Positions 1 through 9,269 of a stretch of 64,000 bases of DNA are shown one piece after another. The notes below the pieces were generated by a model, which made no database searches, was not told the DNA's origin, and saw only the letters and a program-made list of their open reading frames with translations. The DNA comes from Undibacterium sp. Lineage in GTDB: Bacteria > Pseudomonadota > Gammaproteobacteria > Burkholderiales > Burkholderiaceae_D. The DNA is taken from NCBI GenBank assembly GCA_025352365.1, contig JANXTO010000099.1:34674-98673 (forward strand), read 5' to 3'. Position 1 is the first letter of the stretch, and every line of letters begins with the position of its first letter. The position numbers were made by a program, and so were the translations under genes.

Positions 1-123
1 AGCAGCAATTTCTTGCATGCGAGGGTTGCCCGCATCTTGTTTCAAAATCCAGCTACGCGAGACCAGACCATAGGCCACGGCGACGATACCGCATGCAATG
101 ACGTACCATAAGTTTGTAGACAT
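1..123 (-). CDS. hppA: Membrane-bound proton-translocating pyrophosphatase, N-terminal part
   Basis: The gene is cut by the window edge and only the first 41 codons are present. It starts at an ATG with a strong GGAGGAG ribosome-binding site. The visible peptide has one hydrophobic helix (about residues 5-21) followed by WILKQDAGNPRMQEIAA. That matches the first cytoplasmic loop of H+-translocating inorganic pyrophosphatases, where a QDAG-P-M-EIA motif follows the first membrane span. The family hydrolyses pyrophosphate to pump protons (or sodium) across the inner membrane. The ORF track does not list this fragment. Subtype (K+-dependent or not) cannot be judged from this part. The family call rests on a short but characteristic motif. 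Confidence 0.8.
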   Translation of the reverse strand, partial: MSTNLWYVIACGIVAVAYGLVSRSWILKQDAGNPRMQEIAA

Positions 124-619
124 ATTGACTCCTCCAATTGTTATGGGCTTCTTTTGCATGGGCAGCGTCAACTACCAAGTGCAAAATTGCCCTATGTAAT
201 TATCGTAAGTTCGGTAAGTATCAAAAATAGAGAATAGAACTGAAACTAAGACAGAGCAAAAACATGGAGCAAAACAGATCACAAAAAATCGTGATGAGAT
301 AAACCGAGATTTTTCATCAGGCGCACCAGAGGTGCTATTTGAGTGCTGACGGCGCATTTCCGGTCATTTTTGACGTTCTTCGTTGCTCATGGGCTCGCCA
401 TGAGCGTCTCATTCACGCCAAAACTGCCTCGAAAAGTGCATCCGTCATCATCTCAAATCCTGATGAAAACTCTCGGATAAAACGGTGAAAAAGTAAAACA
501 ACGACAAATCTCACTTCTTGATGATGCTTGATACGTCATACGTGGCGCGTGATGCTGCGTAATGTGATCGGTGTCGGCATCACAAAGTGATGGCTACAAG
601 GTGCTGCAAAACTCAATCA
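124..619. other. Intergenic region between hppA and adk without a recognisable gene
   Basis: About 500 bases upstream of the leftward hppA gene. The single track ORF here (172-357) has no recognisable composition or start signal, so I do not call it. The hppA promoter should lie here, but I see no convincing -35/-10 pair. No tRNA or structured RNA was recognised. Confidence 0.5.
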
Positions 620-661
620 TTAGAGCTGAACCTTTAGAGCTGAATCCTTAGAACTGAATCC
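620..661. repeat. Three tandem copies of a 14-bp unit
   Basis: Three adjacent 14-mers, TTAGAGCTGAACCT, TTAGAGCTGAATCC and TTAGAACTGAATCC, occupy 620-661 between hppA and adk. The copies differ at one to three positions. The array is too short and has no spacers, so it is not a CRISPR. It could be a slippage tract or a small protein-binding array. No function is assigned. Confidence 0.75.
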
Positions 662-733
662 ATACAACTTAGTCGTTACAACTTATCCGTGGCCCGTTTT
701 TAGAGGAAGATTTGTCTGGGGGCAGTTGACAAG

Positions 734-761
734 AAAAAAGCGGACAATCTTGTCCGCTTTT
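734..761 (-). terminator. Rho-independent terminator downstream of adk
   Basis: The hairpin GCGGACA (740-746) / TGTCCGC (751-757) has a 4-nt loop and A- and T-tracts on its two sides. It sits just beyond the adk stop codon, and read leftward it is followed by a run of U. It probably ends the exbB-to-adk transcription unit. Confidence 0.85.
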
Positions 762-763
762 AT

Positions 764-1798
<1,035 letters not shown>

Positions 1799-2545
1799 TC
1801 AATAGAATTGTCTTGCCCGAATCAAATCCTCTGGCGTGTCCACACCGGGAGCAGGACTGGTGTCTGTGACATGCACCGCAATCGCATGACCGTTCCATAA
1901 GACCCGCAGTTGTTCTAAGGCCTCAATTTGTTCAAGCGGAGAAACTTCCAGATTGGGATAAGCCAATAGAAAATCATTGCGGTATGCATACAAGCCAATG
2001 TGTCGCAAAGGCGCGTAACCGGTCGGCAACACATCTCTATTCAAAGCAAAAGCATCACGATGCCAAGGGATCGTTGCACGCGAAAACATCAGCGCTCGAC
2101 CAAACTTATCCAGCACAACTTTCACGACATTGGGATTAAACACATCCTCCACGTCATGCAAAGGATGCGCGGCGGTTGCCATGGGTACTTGCGTAGTAAC
2201 AAGCGCGGCAGTCGCCGCAATCAAGGCCGGATCAATCAAAGGTTCATCGCCTTGCACGTTGACTACCACTGCGTCCGCCGCCAAACCCAACAATGCTGAT
2301 ACTTCAGCGATTCTGTCAGTGCCGGAGGGATGATCGCTGCGGGTCATACAGGCTGGTATGCCATGCTCACGGCAAGCCGCCAGAATGTCAGCATGATCGG
2401 TCGCTACGATAATTTGCGACGCGCCGGACAGCATGGCACGCTCAGCGGTACGTACCACCATCGGCTTGCCGCCCAGATCTGCCAGAGGTTTATTAGGTAA
2501 GCGGCTGGACGCTAAACGCGCTGGAATAATGACACTAAAACTCAT
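1799..2545 (-). CDS. kdsB: 3-deoxy-manno-octulosonate cytidylyltransferase
   Basis: Activates KDO as CMP-KDO for lipopolysaccharide inner-core synthesis in the cytoplasm. At 248 residues it has the normal family length. The N-terminal nucleotide-binding signature [20 protein letters not shown] is at residues 7-26 and NVQGDEP at 96-102; both are hallmarks of KdsB/NeuA-type cytidylyltransferases. It sits after lpxK and the Trm112-like gene, so two LPS genes (lipid A 4'-kinase and CMP-KDO synthetase) are neighbours. It is probably co-transcribed with exbB-exbD-lpxK. Confidence 0.97.
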   Translation of the reverse strand: MSFSVIIPARLASSRLPNKPLADLGGKPMVVRTAERAMLSGASQIIVATDHADILAACREHGIPACMTRSDHPSGTDRIAEVSALLGLAADAVVVNVQGDEPLIDPALIAATAALVTTQVPMATAAHPLHDVEDVFNPNVVKVVLDKFGRALMFSRATIPWHRDAFALNRDVLPTGYAPLRHIGLYAYRNDFLLAYPNLEVSPLEQIEALEQLRVLWNGHAIAVHVTDTSPAPGVDTPEDLIRARQFY

Positions 2546-2558
2546 CTTACAAGCCCGT

Positions 2559-2738
2559 TCAGACAGGTGGAAAAGCAGGCAACTGACGCGCCTGATCTAC
2601 CCACATGATGGGAATATCGTCACGAATAAGGAAAGCCAGTTTGTCTGCATTGCAAATCAATTCTTTTGCTGGCTTGTCGTACACCAGCGGGCCTTTGCAC
2701 AAAGGGCAGACCAAGACATCAAGCAAGCGTGCGTCCAT
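2559..2738 (-). CDS. Trm112-family small zinc-ribbon protein (YcaR-like)
   Basis: A 59-residue protein missing from the ORF track. It starts at ATG 2738, inside the last 20 bp of lpxK, and ends 13 bp before kdsB. The sequence begins [18 protein letters not shown] and continues with [20 protein letters not shown], the pattern of the Trm112/YcaR (UPF0434) family. The first half-site of a zinc knuckle is visible as CPLC at residues 11-14; of the second half only C29 (ELIC) remains. In this family the protein is thought to partner methyltransferases. The position between lpxK and kdsB is conserved across many proteobacteria. Its exact role here is unknown. Confidence 0.92.
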   Translation of the reverse strand: MDARLLDVLVCPLCKGPLVYDKPAKELICNADKLAFLIRDDIPIMWVDQARQLPAFPPV

Positions 2739-3750
2739 GTTGTTTCTCCGAAATCAGTTGAATTATATTTGCCACAAAAGCAGCATCGAGTTGCGCATCG
2801 ATTGGCACTACCCAGAGTCGAGCATCTTGTTGCAATGCAGAGATTTGCCGACATTTTACTGCATCCTTTTCTGTCATCAGGATGATGTCAGCATCTATCT
2901 TCGCAAAACTTGTCGCAGTGAACAAATGGTGATCTGGCAAAGCCAGCGTCGTGCATTTCACGCCAGCGATTTGCAGCATGCTAAAAAAACGCTGTGGATT
3001 GCCAATACCTGCAGCAGCGGTGATTTTCAGCTTGCCGGCGCTGAGGGCAAGCAAGCTTTGTTGGTGCTCGATGTTTCCAAGCTGATAAATTTGTTCTGGC
3101 ACTAAGCGCATGCGGACAAAGGATTGGCCGATGCCGGACGGTGTGAATTCTGGCGGTGCATTTAACACCGTCACATCACGACGTCTTTGCACCGGCTCTC
3201 GCAGAGGTCCAGCAGGCAACATCCAGCCATTACCAGCACCACGTTGATCAAACAACATAATTTCAACATCTCTGGCAAGGGCGTAATGCTGTAAGCCATC
3301 GTCAGAAATGATTACATTCGTTGCCGGATGCAATGCCAGCAGCGTCTGCGCAGCCAACACACGCTGCCGTCCGACTACCACTGGGGATTGCGTACGCAGG
3401 TGGATCAGCAAAGGCTCATCACCGACAATGTGCGCTAAGGAATCTGCCTTCACCTCGGTAATGCTGTCCGCTTGTGCGCCATAACCTCTGGAAATCACGC
3501 CCGGCGTCCAACCAGCCGCTTTTAATTGTTGCACTAAAAAAATTACCAGTGGCGTTTTACCGGTACCACCGACAAAAATATTACCAACCACGACGACCGG
3601 CACTGCCAGACGTGTTTGCGGTTTGTAGCCCATCATGATCAGACCAAAACGAAAACTCACCAGCATCTGGAACAATTTAGCCATCGGCCATAGCAAACAG
3701 GCGAGTAAACCACGCCGCTGCCAGGCGCGCATCAAAACGGCTTCGAGCAT
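2719..3750 (-). CDS. lpxK: Tetraacyldisaccharide 4'-kinase (lipid A 4'-kinase)
   Basis: Phosphorylates the 4' position of the lipid A disaccharide precursor at the inner face of the inner membrane. The N-terminus is hydrophobic, and a Walker A motif [12 protein letters not shown] lies at about residues 56-67, typical of LpxK. The track ORF begins 40 codons earlier at a TTG, but homology-like sequence starts at [14 protein letters not shown] (ATG 3750, 343 residues). A TTG three codons upstream (3759) has GGAG at ideal spacing and could be the true start. The last 20 bp overlap the Trm112-like gene, which implies coupled translation. Confidence 0.95.
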   Translation of the reverse strand: MLEAVLMRAWQRRGLLACLLWPMAKLFQMLVSFRFGLIMMGYKPQTRLAVPVVVVGNIFVGGTGKTPLVIFLVQQLKAAGWTPGVISRGYGAQADSITEVKADSLAHIVGDEPLLIHLRTQSPVVVGRQRVLAAQTLLALHPATNVIISDDGLQHYALARDVEIMLFDQRGAGNGWMLPAGPLREPVQRRRDVTVLNAPPEFTPSGIGQSFVRMRLVPEQIYQLGNIEHQQSLLALSAGKLKITAAAGIGNPQRFFSMLQIAGVKCTTLALPDHHLFTATSFAKIDADIILMTEKDAVKCRQISALQQDARLWVVPIDAQLDAAFVANIIQLISEKQHGRTLA

Positions 3751-3966
3751 TGAACGCAAGGAAAGTACTCCAGAGAAATAAGTAATCAGGTTAAAGCAAG
3801 AATATATAGAAACATACTCCATACCAGTACCAGCATCACGAAGGGGATCGTCCAAGTATTGTTTGGACAAATGAGCATCTAACTAAGATACTCCCCCATT
3901 TCTCATATCAATACACAGCTAGCAATAATATATTGAGCTTAATGACGCTGATTGACTACTTCGTGA

Positions 3967-4416
3967 TTATTTGGACTTAGCAGACGCCTGTGCGGCAAAG
4001 GTCACTTTCGCCAAACCAGCGATCCTCGCGGCCTCTAATACGTCCACCACTGACTGATGGGTAGTAGCCCGGTCAGCATTGATGATGATTACTGGATCAA
4101 CTTTGGTACCCGTTTTACCTGCATCCATCGCCGTGACTACTTGTTTTAAATCTTCTGCCAATGTCGCCGTATCCAAAAACGACACTGGCTGATTATTGAT
4201 TTTGTAGCGACCTTGGGCATCAATCCCGATATCGATCTGATTCGGCTTGTCTTGCGCTTTTTCTGCATCTGCCGTCGGCAAGGTGATTTGCAATTCTGTA
4301 AAACGGCTATATGTCGTCGTGACCATCAAAAAAATCAAAATCACCAGCAACACGTCGATGAAAGGGATCAAATTGATTTCGGGGTCTTCTCGCCCCTGAC
4401 CTTTGCGGAAATTCAT
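3967..4416 (-). CDS. exbD: Biopolymer transport protein ExbD/TolR family
   Basis: Inner-membrane subunit of the ExbB-ExbD(-TonB) proton-motive-force motor. The 149-residue protein has a short cytoplasmic N-terminus, one transmembrane helix (about residues 16-34) and a periplasmic domain. The helix contains the motif INLIPFIDVLLVILIF, with the conserved aspartate at residue 21 that carries protons. It overlaps exbB by one base (TAATG), so translation is coupled. No tonB gene lies beside it. In this gene order the pair may act with the TonB-dependent receptor elsewhere or in envelope/LPS export, since it is linked to lpxK. TolR is the alternative family name. Confidence 0.92.
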   Translation of the reverse strand: MNFRKGQGREDPEINLIPFIDVLLVILIFLMVTTTYSRFTELQITLPTADAEKAQDKPNQIDIGIDAQGRYKINNQPVSFLDTATLAEDLKQVVTAMDAGKTGTKVDPVIIINADRATTHQSVVDVLEAARIAGLAKVTFAAQASAKSK

Positions 4417-5021
4417 TATTTTCTCGCGCTGTGTACGGTATCAACAAATTTCACCGCCTGCTGCTCCATATCGACCACCAAGCTATCGACCAGTGCGCGG
4501 AAATGACGATAAAAAATCAAGGCCGGCATCGCAATCATCAGGCCAAAACCGGTGTTGTACAAAGCCACAGAAATACCATGCGCTAATTGCGCTGGATTGG
4601 CGCCGGAGGCATTTTGCGAGCCAAAAATCTCGATCATACCGACCACCGTGCCGAACAAGCCCATCAACGGCGCCAGCGATGCAATGGTGCCCAGCGTCGT
4701 CAAAAAGCGTTCTAATTCATGCGCTGCGCCACGACCAGCTTCTTCAATGGACTCTTTCATGACTTCACGGGGCGCGTTGACATTACGCAAACCAGCAGCC
4801 AGCACTTTTCCCAATGGAGAGTTATTGGACAATTGATCAATCACCTCCTGCTTGATTTTGCCAGCGTGATACACGCGGATCACTTCATCCAGCAAGGTGC
4901 GCGGCAAAATACGCTGACGGCGCAGGGACAAAGTACGTTCGATAATTAATGCCAGCGCGATAATCGATGCGACTAACAAAAGGTAAATAGGCCAGCCAGC
5001 CGCTTGAATAATGGCAAACAA
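4416..5021 (-). CDS. exbB: MotA/TolQ/ExbB proton channel family protein
   Basis: Multi-spanning inner-membrane proton-channel subunit paired with ExbD. The 201-residue protein has a first helix at about residues 7-27, a cytoplasmic stretch with the usual EEAGRGAAHELERFL, and two helices in the C-terminal half, including LGTIASLAPLMGLFGTVVGMI, the TolQ/ExbB core motif. The start is a TTG: AAGGAG lies 6-7 bases upstream and the N-terminus MFAIIQAAGWPIYLLL is what relatives have, so the rare codon looks genuine. It is the first gene of the leftward block. The DnaA-box repeat array lies directly upstream. Confidence 0.93.
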   Translation of the reverse strand: MFAIIQAAGWPIYLLLVASIIALALIIERTLSLRRQRILPRTLLDEVIRVYHAGKIKQEVIDQLSNNSPLGKVLAAGLRNVNAPREVMKESIEEAGRGAAHELERFLTTLGTIASLAPLMGLFGTVVGMIEIFGSQNASGANPAQLAHGISVALYNTGFGLMIAMPALIFYRHFRALVDSLVVDMEQQAVKFVDTVHSARK

Positions 5022-5179
5022 AAGTGACTCCTTAGTCCTGGATTTGTAATGTGTGGAGGGAAAGCATCTAACCCAGCAATGTAGCGCGTTGTCTGCTTGC
5101 GAGCAAGTATCGTCGGCGAAAATCTTAAATTATCTTTTAGACAATCCGATAATGTAGTCCGATCGTGAAGTTAAGATAG

Positions 5180-5900
5180 TTTTGCACAAATTCTGTGTGC
5201 AAGATTGTGGATAACTCTGGGGTAGCTTGTTAAGCTTCTGATTTTAATCAGTTTTATCTTGCTGCTACAGAATTAAGCAGCGGCTTATCCGCAATTTTGA
5301 TGGAGTAAGCAATCTCAAAACGAGATAAGTTCTGCACAGTTAATGTGGATAACATTGTGAACAAGGCAGGCAGATAACCCTAAGTGGCTGATTTATAAGC
5401 TAATTAACTTGCTGCTTAATTAACGGGCAAATTGATATTTTTGTGGGTAAACCACTTACTTATGCCCGGTTATCGTTCGTAAGCCGCAAAATCACAGATC
5501 GCACCCAGGTTCTGCACATATTTTGTGGATAAGACTGTGAAGAAGCTTTGTGAATAATGCCAAGTCCATGATTTTTATAGCGATTTAGAACATGCCTTTA
5601 AATTGAGCAAACAGGATAATAAGACCCTTTTTGCTTAAATTTTAAGCGTAACTGGATTTCGACATCTACTTATTCACAGGTAGCGACTATTTCTGCACAC
5701 ATTTTGTGGATAAGATTGTGCACAAACCCGGTGATTGTCGCTAAGTCATTGTTTTCATTAAATATTAGCTTACTGCAAATAAAATAGGCAGCAGATCAAG
5801 CTAATTGATGACCAATCAAATCGCCATACTGTTTTTGTATAACAAGATATAAGTGCCCGCTGATACTGTGGATAAGTTTGTGAACAAGATCAAGAAGCTT
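5180..5900. repeat. Array of five degenerate repeat units, each with a DnaA box
   Basis: This gene-free stretch between divergent exbB and xseA holds five perfect TGTGGATAA boxes (TTATCCACA on the other strand) at 5206-5214, 5344-5352, 5524-5532, 5705-5713 and 5867-5875. All have the same orientation, spaced 138, 180, 181 and 162 bp. In units 2-4 the box is preceded at 5-6 bp by TTCTGCACA, an opposed near-consensus box. Most boxes are followed by a TGTGAACAA-like sequence and then, about 20 bp on, by a CTAAGTC/TGATTTATA-like block. Extra near-boxes are TGTGAATAA (5549-5557) and TTATTCACA (5670-5678). The spacers are AT-rich. DnaA binding is inferred from the consensus. No replication gene lies nearby, so a titration or regulatory locus seems likelier than oriC. 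Confidence 0.85.
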
Positions 5901-6082
5901 CGCTAAAGTCCTTGATTTATAAGGATTTTCTTTTTTTCGCTGCAATTTACCAAGAATAATATTCTTTTTAAAATCAATGACTTAAGAAAGACTCGGGAAA
6001 TATTTTTGACATCATTAACACTTAATGACATTCTGATGACCAACCCTTCCCTCTGTGGACAGCTTTTGACTTGCTCAGCTTT

Positions 6083-7444
6083 ATGAATCCAGAATCCCGT
6101 ACTGAAACTCCAATATTGACGCCATCTGTAATCACAGTATCTGCGCTAAACCAAGCAGTTGCGCAATTATTAGAACGAAACATCCCACTGACGTGGGTTT
6201 CCGGCGAAATATCTAATTTTACCCGCGCCACCTCTGGACATTGGTACTTCACGCTAAAAGACGCGCAGGCACAAGTGCGGGCAGTCATGTTCCGTGGCCG
6301 CTCGCAATACGCAGACTTTATGCCGCGCGAGGGCGATAAAGTTGAAGTCCGCGCATTGGTCGGTTTGTATGCCCCGCGCGGCGATTATCAAATAAATGTA
6401 GAAGCAATCCGTCGCGCCGGCGTGGGTAATTTGTACGAAGCTTTTTTGCAGTTAAGAGCACAACTGGCAAAAGAAGGTCTGTTTGATCCAGAGCATAAGC
6501 GCCCTATTCCGCATTTTGTTAAAACGATAGGGATTGTCAGTAGTCCGCAAGCGGCGGCATTGCGCGATGTGTTGACCACGCTGCAACGACGCGCGCCGCA
6601 TGTCAACATCATCCTTTACCCTACACCAGTGCAAGGCGAAGGTGCGGCAAATAAAATTGCACAAGCAATTGCTACCGCCTCGGCGCGTGAAGAATGTGAT
6701 GTGCTGCTGGTCTGTCGCGGCGGCGGAAGTATTGAGGACTTATGGGCATTTAATGAAGAAATCGTGGCGCGAACAATCAGCCATTGCGCGATGCCTGTAA
6801 TCAGCGGCGTGGGCCATGAAACTGACTTCACCATTGCCGATTTTGCCGCCGATGTACGTGCAGCTACGCCAACGGCAGCGGCTGAATTAGCGGCAGCACC
6901 GCGTGAAGACTGGCTAGAAACGTTGCTGCAATATCGCAATCATATGCAAAGAGGAATGCAAAGACAACTGGCGAATCAACACCAGAATGTCGATTGGCTG
7001 ACACGGCGTTTAGTGAGTCCGATCAACGCCATCAAAGCGAAAAAATTAGCTCTCGAAAGTGCTGTGCAACGCCTCAAATTTGCCAGCGCAATCCCACGCC
7101 AACAGGCGCATGCCAACTTGCATCAATTACGAACCCGGCTTCAAGGCAATCGGCCAGATATGCAGGCATATCGGGCCAATTTGCAAGAATCACAACGCAG
7201 GTTGAGCACCACTTTTAAACATCAGACGGATACTCAAAGAGTAGCGCTGGCGGGCTTAAAAGCGCAGCTAGAAATGCTCAATCCACAAAGAACACTGGAG
7301 CGCGGCTACGCTATTTTGAGTGACCGTAAAGGCAAACTAATACGCTCTGGTAAGGACTTGCATCCGAATAGCCAGATTGCAGTGCGATTGGCTGACGGGA
7401 CGACTGAGATCAGCGTGAATGGCGTGCAACCAAGTCTGGATTAA
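6083..7444 (+). CDS. xseA: Exodeoxyribonuclease VII large subunit
   Basis: Catalytic subunit of exonuclease VII, which degrades single-stranded DNA to oligonucleotides in repair. I use ATG 6083 (453 residues) rather than the track's TTG four codons earlier; neither has a clear Shine-Dalgarno. An N-terminal OB-fold is visible ([20 protein letters not shown]), followed by the catalytic domain ([62 protein letters not shown]) and a long coiled-coil-like C-terminal region. Length and motifs are normal. It is transcribed away from the DnaA-box array. The small subunit gene xseB is not in the window. Confidence 0.97.
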   Translation: MNPESRTETPILTPSVITVSALNQAVAQLLERNIPLTWVSGEISNFTRATSGHWYFTLKDAQAQVRAVMFRGRSQYADFMPREGDKVEVRALVGLYAPRGDYQINVEAIRRAGVGNLYEAFLQLRAQLAKEGLFDPEHKRPIPHFVKTIGIVSSPQAAALRDVLTTLQRRAPHVNIILYPTPVQGEGAANKIAQAIATASAREECDVLLVCRGGGSIEDLWAFNEEIVARTISHCAMPVISGVGHETDFTIADFAADVRAATPTAAAELAAAPREDWLETLLQYRNHMQRGMQRQLANQHQNVDWLTRRLVSPINAIKAKKLALESAVQRLKFASAIPRQQAHANLHQLRTRLQGNRPDMQAYRANLQESQRRLSTTFKHQTDTQRVALAGLKAQLEMLNPQRTLERGYAILSDRKGKLIRSGKDLHPNSQIAVRLADGTTEISVNGVQPSLD

Positions 7445-7492
7445 TTTTTAATTGAGCTGATTTATTTATACATCCCCAGCAAACCATATCGA

Positions 7493-7519
7493 CAAAAAAA
7501 GGGATGCCAGCGGCATCCC
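7493..7519 (-). terminator. Terminator for the DUF3455 lipoprotein gene
   Basis: GGGATGCC (7501-7508) and GGCATCCC (7512-7519) form an 8-bp stem with a 3-nt loop. An A-tract at 7493-7500 becomes a U-run when read leftward. It ends the leftward gene about 100 bp upstream. It also lies 50 bp past xseA but has no T-tract in that direction. Confidence 0.8.
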
Positions 7520-7617
7520 CAAAGTACAGCGGCAAATGGATTTTTCAAATGCCGCCACTACATGATCGTCAAAGCGCACTTTATATTGCGACCATGATTG
7601 GTCGCACTATCTCTCGA

Positions 7618-8157
7618 TTACATCGCTTTGTAAAAGTAATAATCTGCTTGATACTTGACCAACTTTTTAGCGCCAACATTGGCAGCAGCACAGCTATCTG
7701 ATGGCGCAATGCCACCCATCGTATTTAGACGTTGGATATAGCTGATATCAGTCATCGCGCCATTACCCATAGATGGATTGGCTTTAACCAATTGCAAAGG
7801 AATCGCATTGGCTGCGCCAGGAGTCACCGCCAATTGCTTACCAGTGACTTTGCTACCGTCATTGGCTTCCCAAGTCGGGCCAGCATAATATTTGCCTACC
7901 GCTTTACCGCTTTGATCTGACAACACGGCAGTCGGTCCAGCAAACACCCACTCATAAGCACCTGGCATCGCTGCTTTTACGCGGCATTCGTATACCAGGT
8001 CGCCAGCACCAACCGCCATCATGACCAGTTTATTGCCTGCAGGTACAGCAACTGCGGCTGGCGCATCTGGTGCTTTCATCATAGAGCTCATAGAACTGCA
8101 AGCGGCCAAAGAGGAGATGAGTGCCGCGCCGGATAATAAGCGTAAAGAAGTTTTCAT
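7618..8157 (-). CDS. DUF3455 family lipoprotein
   Basis: A 179-residue secreted protein of unknown function. The N-terminus MKTSLRLLSGAALISSLAAC is a lipoprotein signal peptide with lipobox LAAC, so Cys20 is probably lipidated and the protein anchored in the envelope. The mature part has the DUF3455 pattern: VPAGNKLVMMAVGAGDLVYEC, then AGPTWEANDGSKVTGK, then ISYIQRLNTMGGIAPSDSC, ending in YQADYYFYKAM. A poly-Ser/Met linker follows the lipidated cysteine. It stands alone between xseA and sodB, with its own terminator. The molecular role of the family is not known to me. Confidence 0.88.
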   Translation of the reverse strand: MKTSLRLLSGAALISSLAACSSMSSMMKAPDAPAAVAVPAGNKLVMMAVGAGDLVYECRVKAAMPGAYEWVFAGPTAVLSDQSGKAVGKYYAGPTWEANDGSKVTGKQLAVTPGAANAIPLQLVKANPSMGNGAMTDISYIQRLNTMGGIAPSDSCAAANVGAKKLVKYQADYYFYKAM

Positions 8158-8505
8158 AACATTTTCCTAATGGTTTGTATGCAAGATAGTAAATAAGGAT
8201 ACGTTTTCTGTTGATCTGCTCGTGATTTTGGCAGTCACATAAAGATACGCAGCCAGATACCAGTCGGTTTCAAATTCTTACAAATTCTTTACATATACTT
8301 ACAAATCAAGTTTTAATGTTCTCCTTGGCAATTTTTTACGCGCATTCTTTGATGCACTATTGGCTACCTTATTGAACACCATATTGGGAACAGTTTTCCC
8401 TCTCACTATCTGATTTGTTAACAATAAAATAGGAATATGCAAGCTTGACGCGAAGCTATTACAATGGGGGTTTTCCCCTGAACCACGAACAACAAAGGAT
8501 GCAAA
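8158..8505. promoter_or_regulatory. Divergent promoter region between the lipoprotein gene and sodB
   Basis: A 348-bp, AT-rich gap from which the lipoprotein gene (left) and sodB (right) are transcribed. A small GGGGG-TTTT-CCCC hairpin lies at 8466-8478, about 28 bp before the sodB start. The sodB ribosome site AAAGGA lies 7 bp before its ATG. I found no clear Fur box. The track ORF 8299-8514 looks like a shadow. Confidence 0.5.
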
Positions 8506-9087
8506 ATGGAACATACCCTACCGGCACTGCCCTATGCACTGGACGCACTCGCACCGCATATCTCTCAAGAGACTCTGGAATACCACTACGGTAAGCATCA
8601 TCAGACGTATGTTACGAATTTAAATAATTTGATCAAAGGTACTGAATTTGAAAATGCTAGCCTGGAAGACATCGTCAAAAAATCTTCCGCCGGTATTTTC
8701 AATAATTCCGCTCAAATCTGGAACCACACGTTTTACTGGAACGGCCTGAAGCCAAACGGCGGCGGTGCTCCAACTGGTGCCTTAGCTGATGCAATCAATG
8801 CAAAATGGGGCTCTTTTGATGCATTCAAAGAAGCCTTCACCAAATCCTGTATCGGTAATTTTGGCTCTAGCTGGACTTGGCTGGTCAAAAAAGCTGATGG
8901 CACATTAGATATCGTCAACACATCTAACGCGGCTACGCCATTGACTACAACAGACAAACCACTGGTCACTTGCGATTTGTGGGAACACGCTTATTACATC
9001 GACTACCGCAATGCACGTCCAAAATATCTGGAAGCATTCTGGGCTTTGGTGAACTGGGATTTTGCAGCTGCTAATCTGGCTTCATAA
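8506..9087 (+). CDS. sodB: Superoxide dismutase, iron type
   Basis: Cytoplasmic enzyme that dismutes superoxide to hydrogen peroxide and oxygen. The 193-residue length is standard. The four metal ligands are visible: His27 (YHYGKHH), His73 (WNHTFYW), Asp156 and His160 ([11 protein letters not shown]). The motif [10 protein letters not shown] and [10 protein letters not shown] are typical of the Fe-type enzyme in proteobacteria. AAAGGA precedes the ATG. A strong terminator follows within 50 bp, so the gene is monocistronic. Confidence 0.97.
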   Translation: MEHTLPALPYALDALAPHISQETLEYHYGKHHQTYVTNLNNLIKGTEFENASLEDIVKKSSAGIFNNSAQIWNHTFYWNGLKPNGGGAPTGALADAINAKWGSFDAFKEAFTKSCIGNFGSSWTWLVKKADGTLDIVNTSNAATPLTTTDKPLVTCDLWEHAYYIDYRNARPKYLEAFWALVNWDFAAANLAS

Positions 9088-9133
9088 GCCGCTACAAAAA
9101 GCCGCTATAAAAATTAACGTCTCCGACCGTAAT

Positions 9134-9164
9134 AAAAAAATGTCTGCTATGCAGGCATTTTTTT
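9134..9164 (+). terminator. Terminator of sodB
   Basis: An AAAAAAATG-t-CTGC / GCAG-g-CATTTTTTT hairpin with a 3-nt loop and a T-run of seven lies about 45 bp past the sodB stop. Confidence 0.88.
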
Positions 9165-9269
9165 GGCCGAACACAAACGATCTTGGTTTAGCTATAAAAC
9201 TTTTCTTGCCAACTCATTCAATTTATTCATTGAATATATAGTCAACGTAGTGAGTTCGACTGAACTTAT

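Noticed and set aside
172-357. Track ORF of 61 codons between hppA and adk
   Set aside because: No ribosome site, no recognisable protein pattern, and a Ser/Phe/Cys-rich composition typical of chance ORFs.
620-661. CRISPR array
   Set aside because: The copies are contiguous 14-mers without spacers, and no cas genes are present.
2433-3105. Long rightward ORFs antisense to kdsB and lpxK (150 and 166 codons)
   Set aside because: Both lie opposite clear genes (kdsB, Trm112-like, lpxK) and show no family motif; they are shadows.
5180-5900. Chromosomal origin of replication (oriC)
   Set aside because: The DnaA boxes fit, but dnaA, dnaN, rpmH, gyrB and parAB are absent, and highly expressed genes to the right (rpsP operon, alaS) are oriented against replication from here. 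I keep it as a DnaA-box repeat locus.
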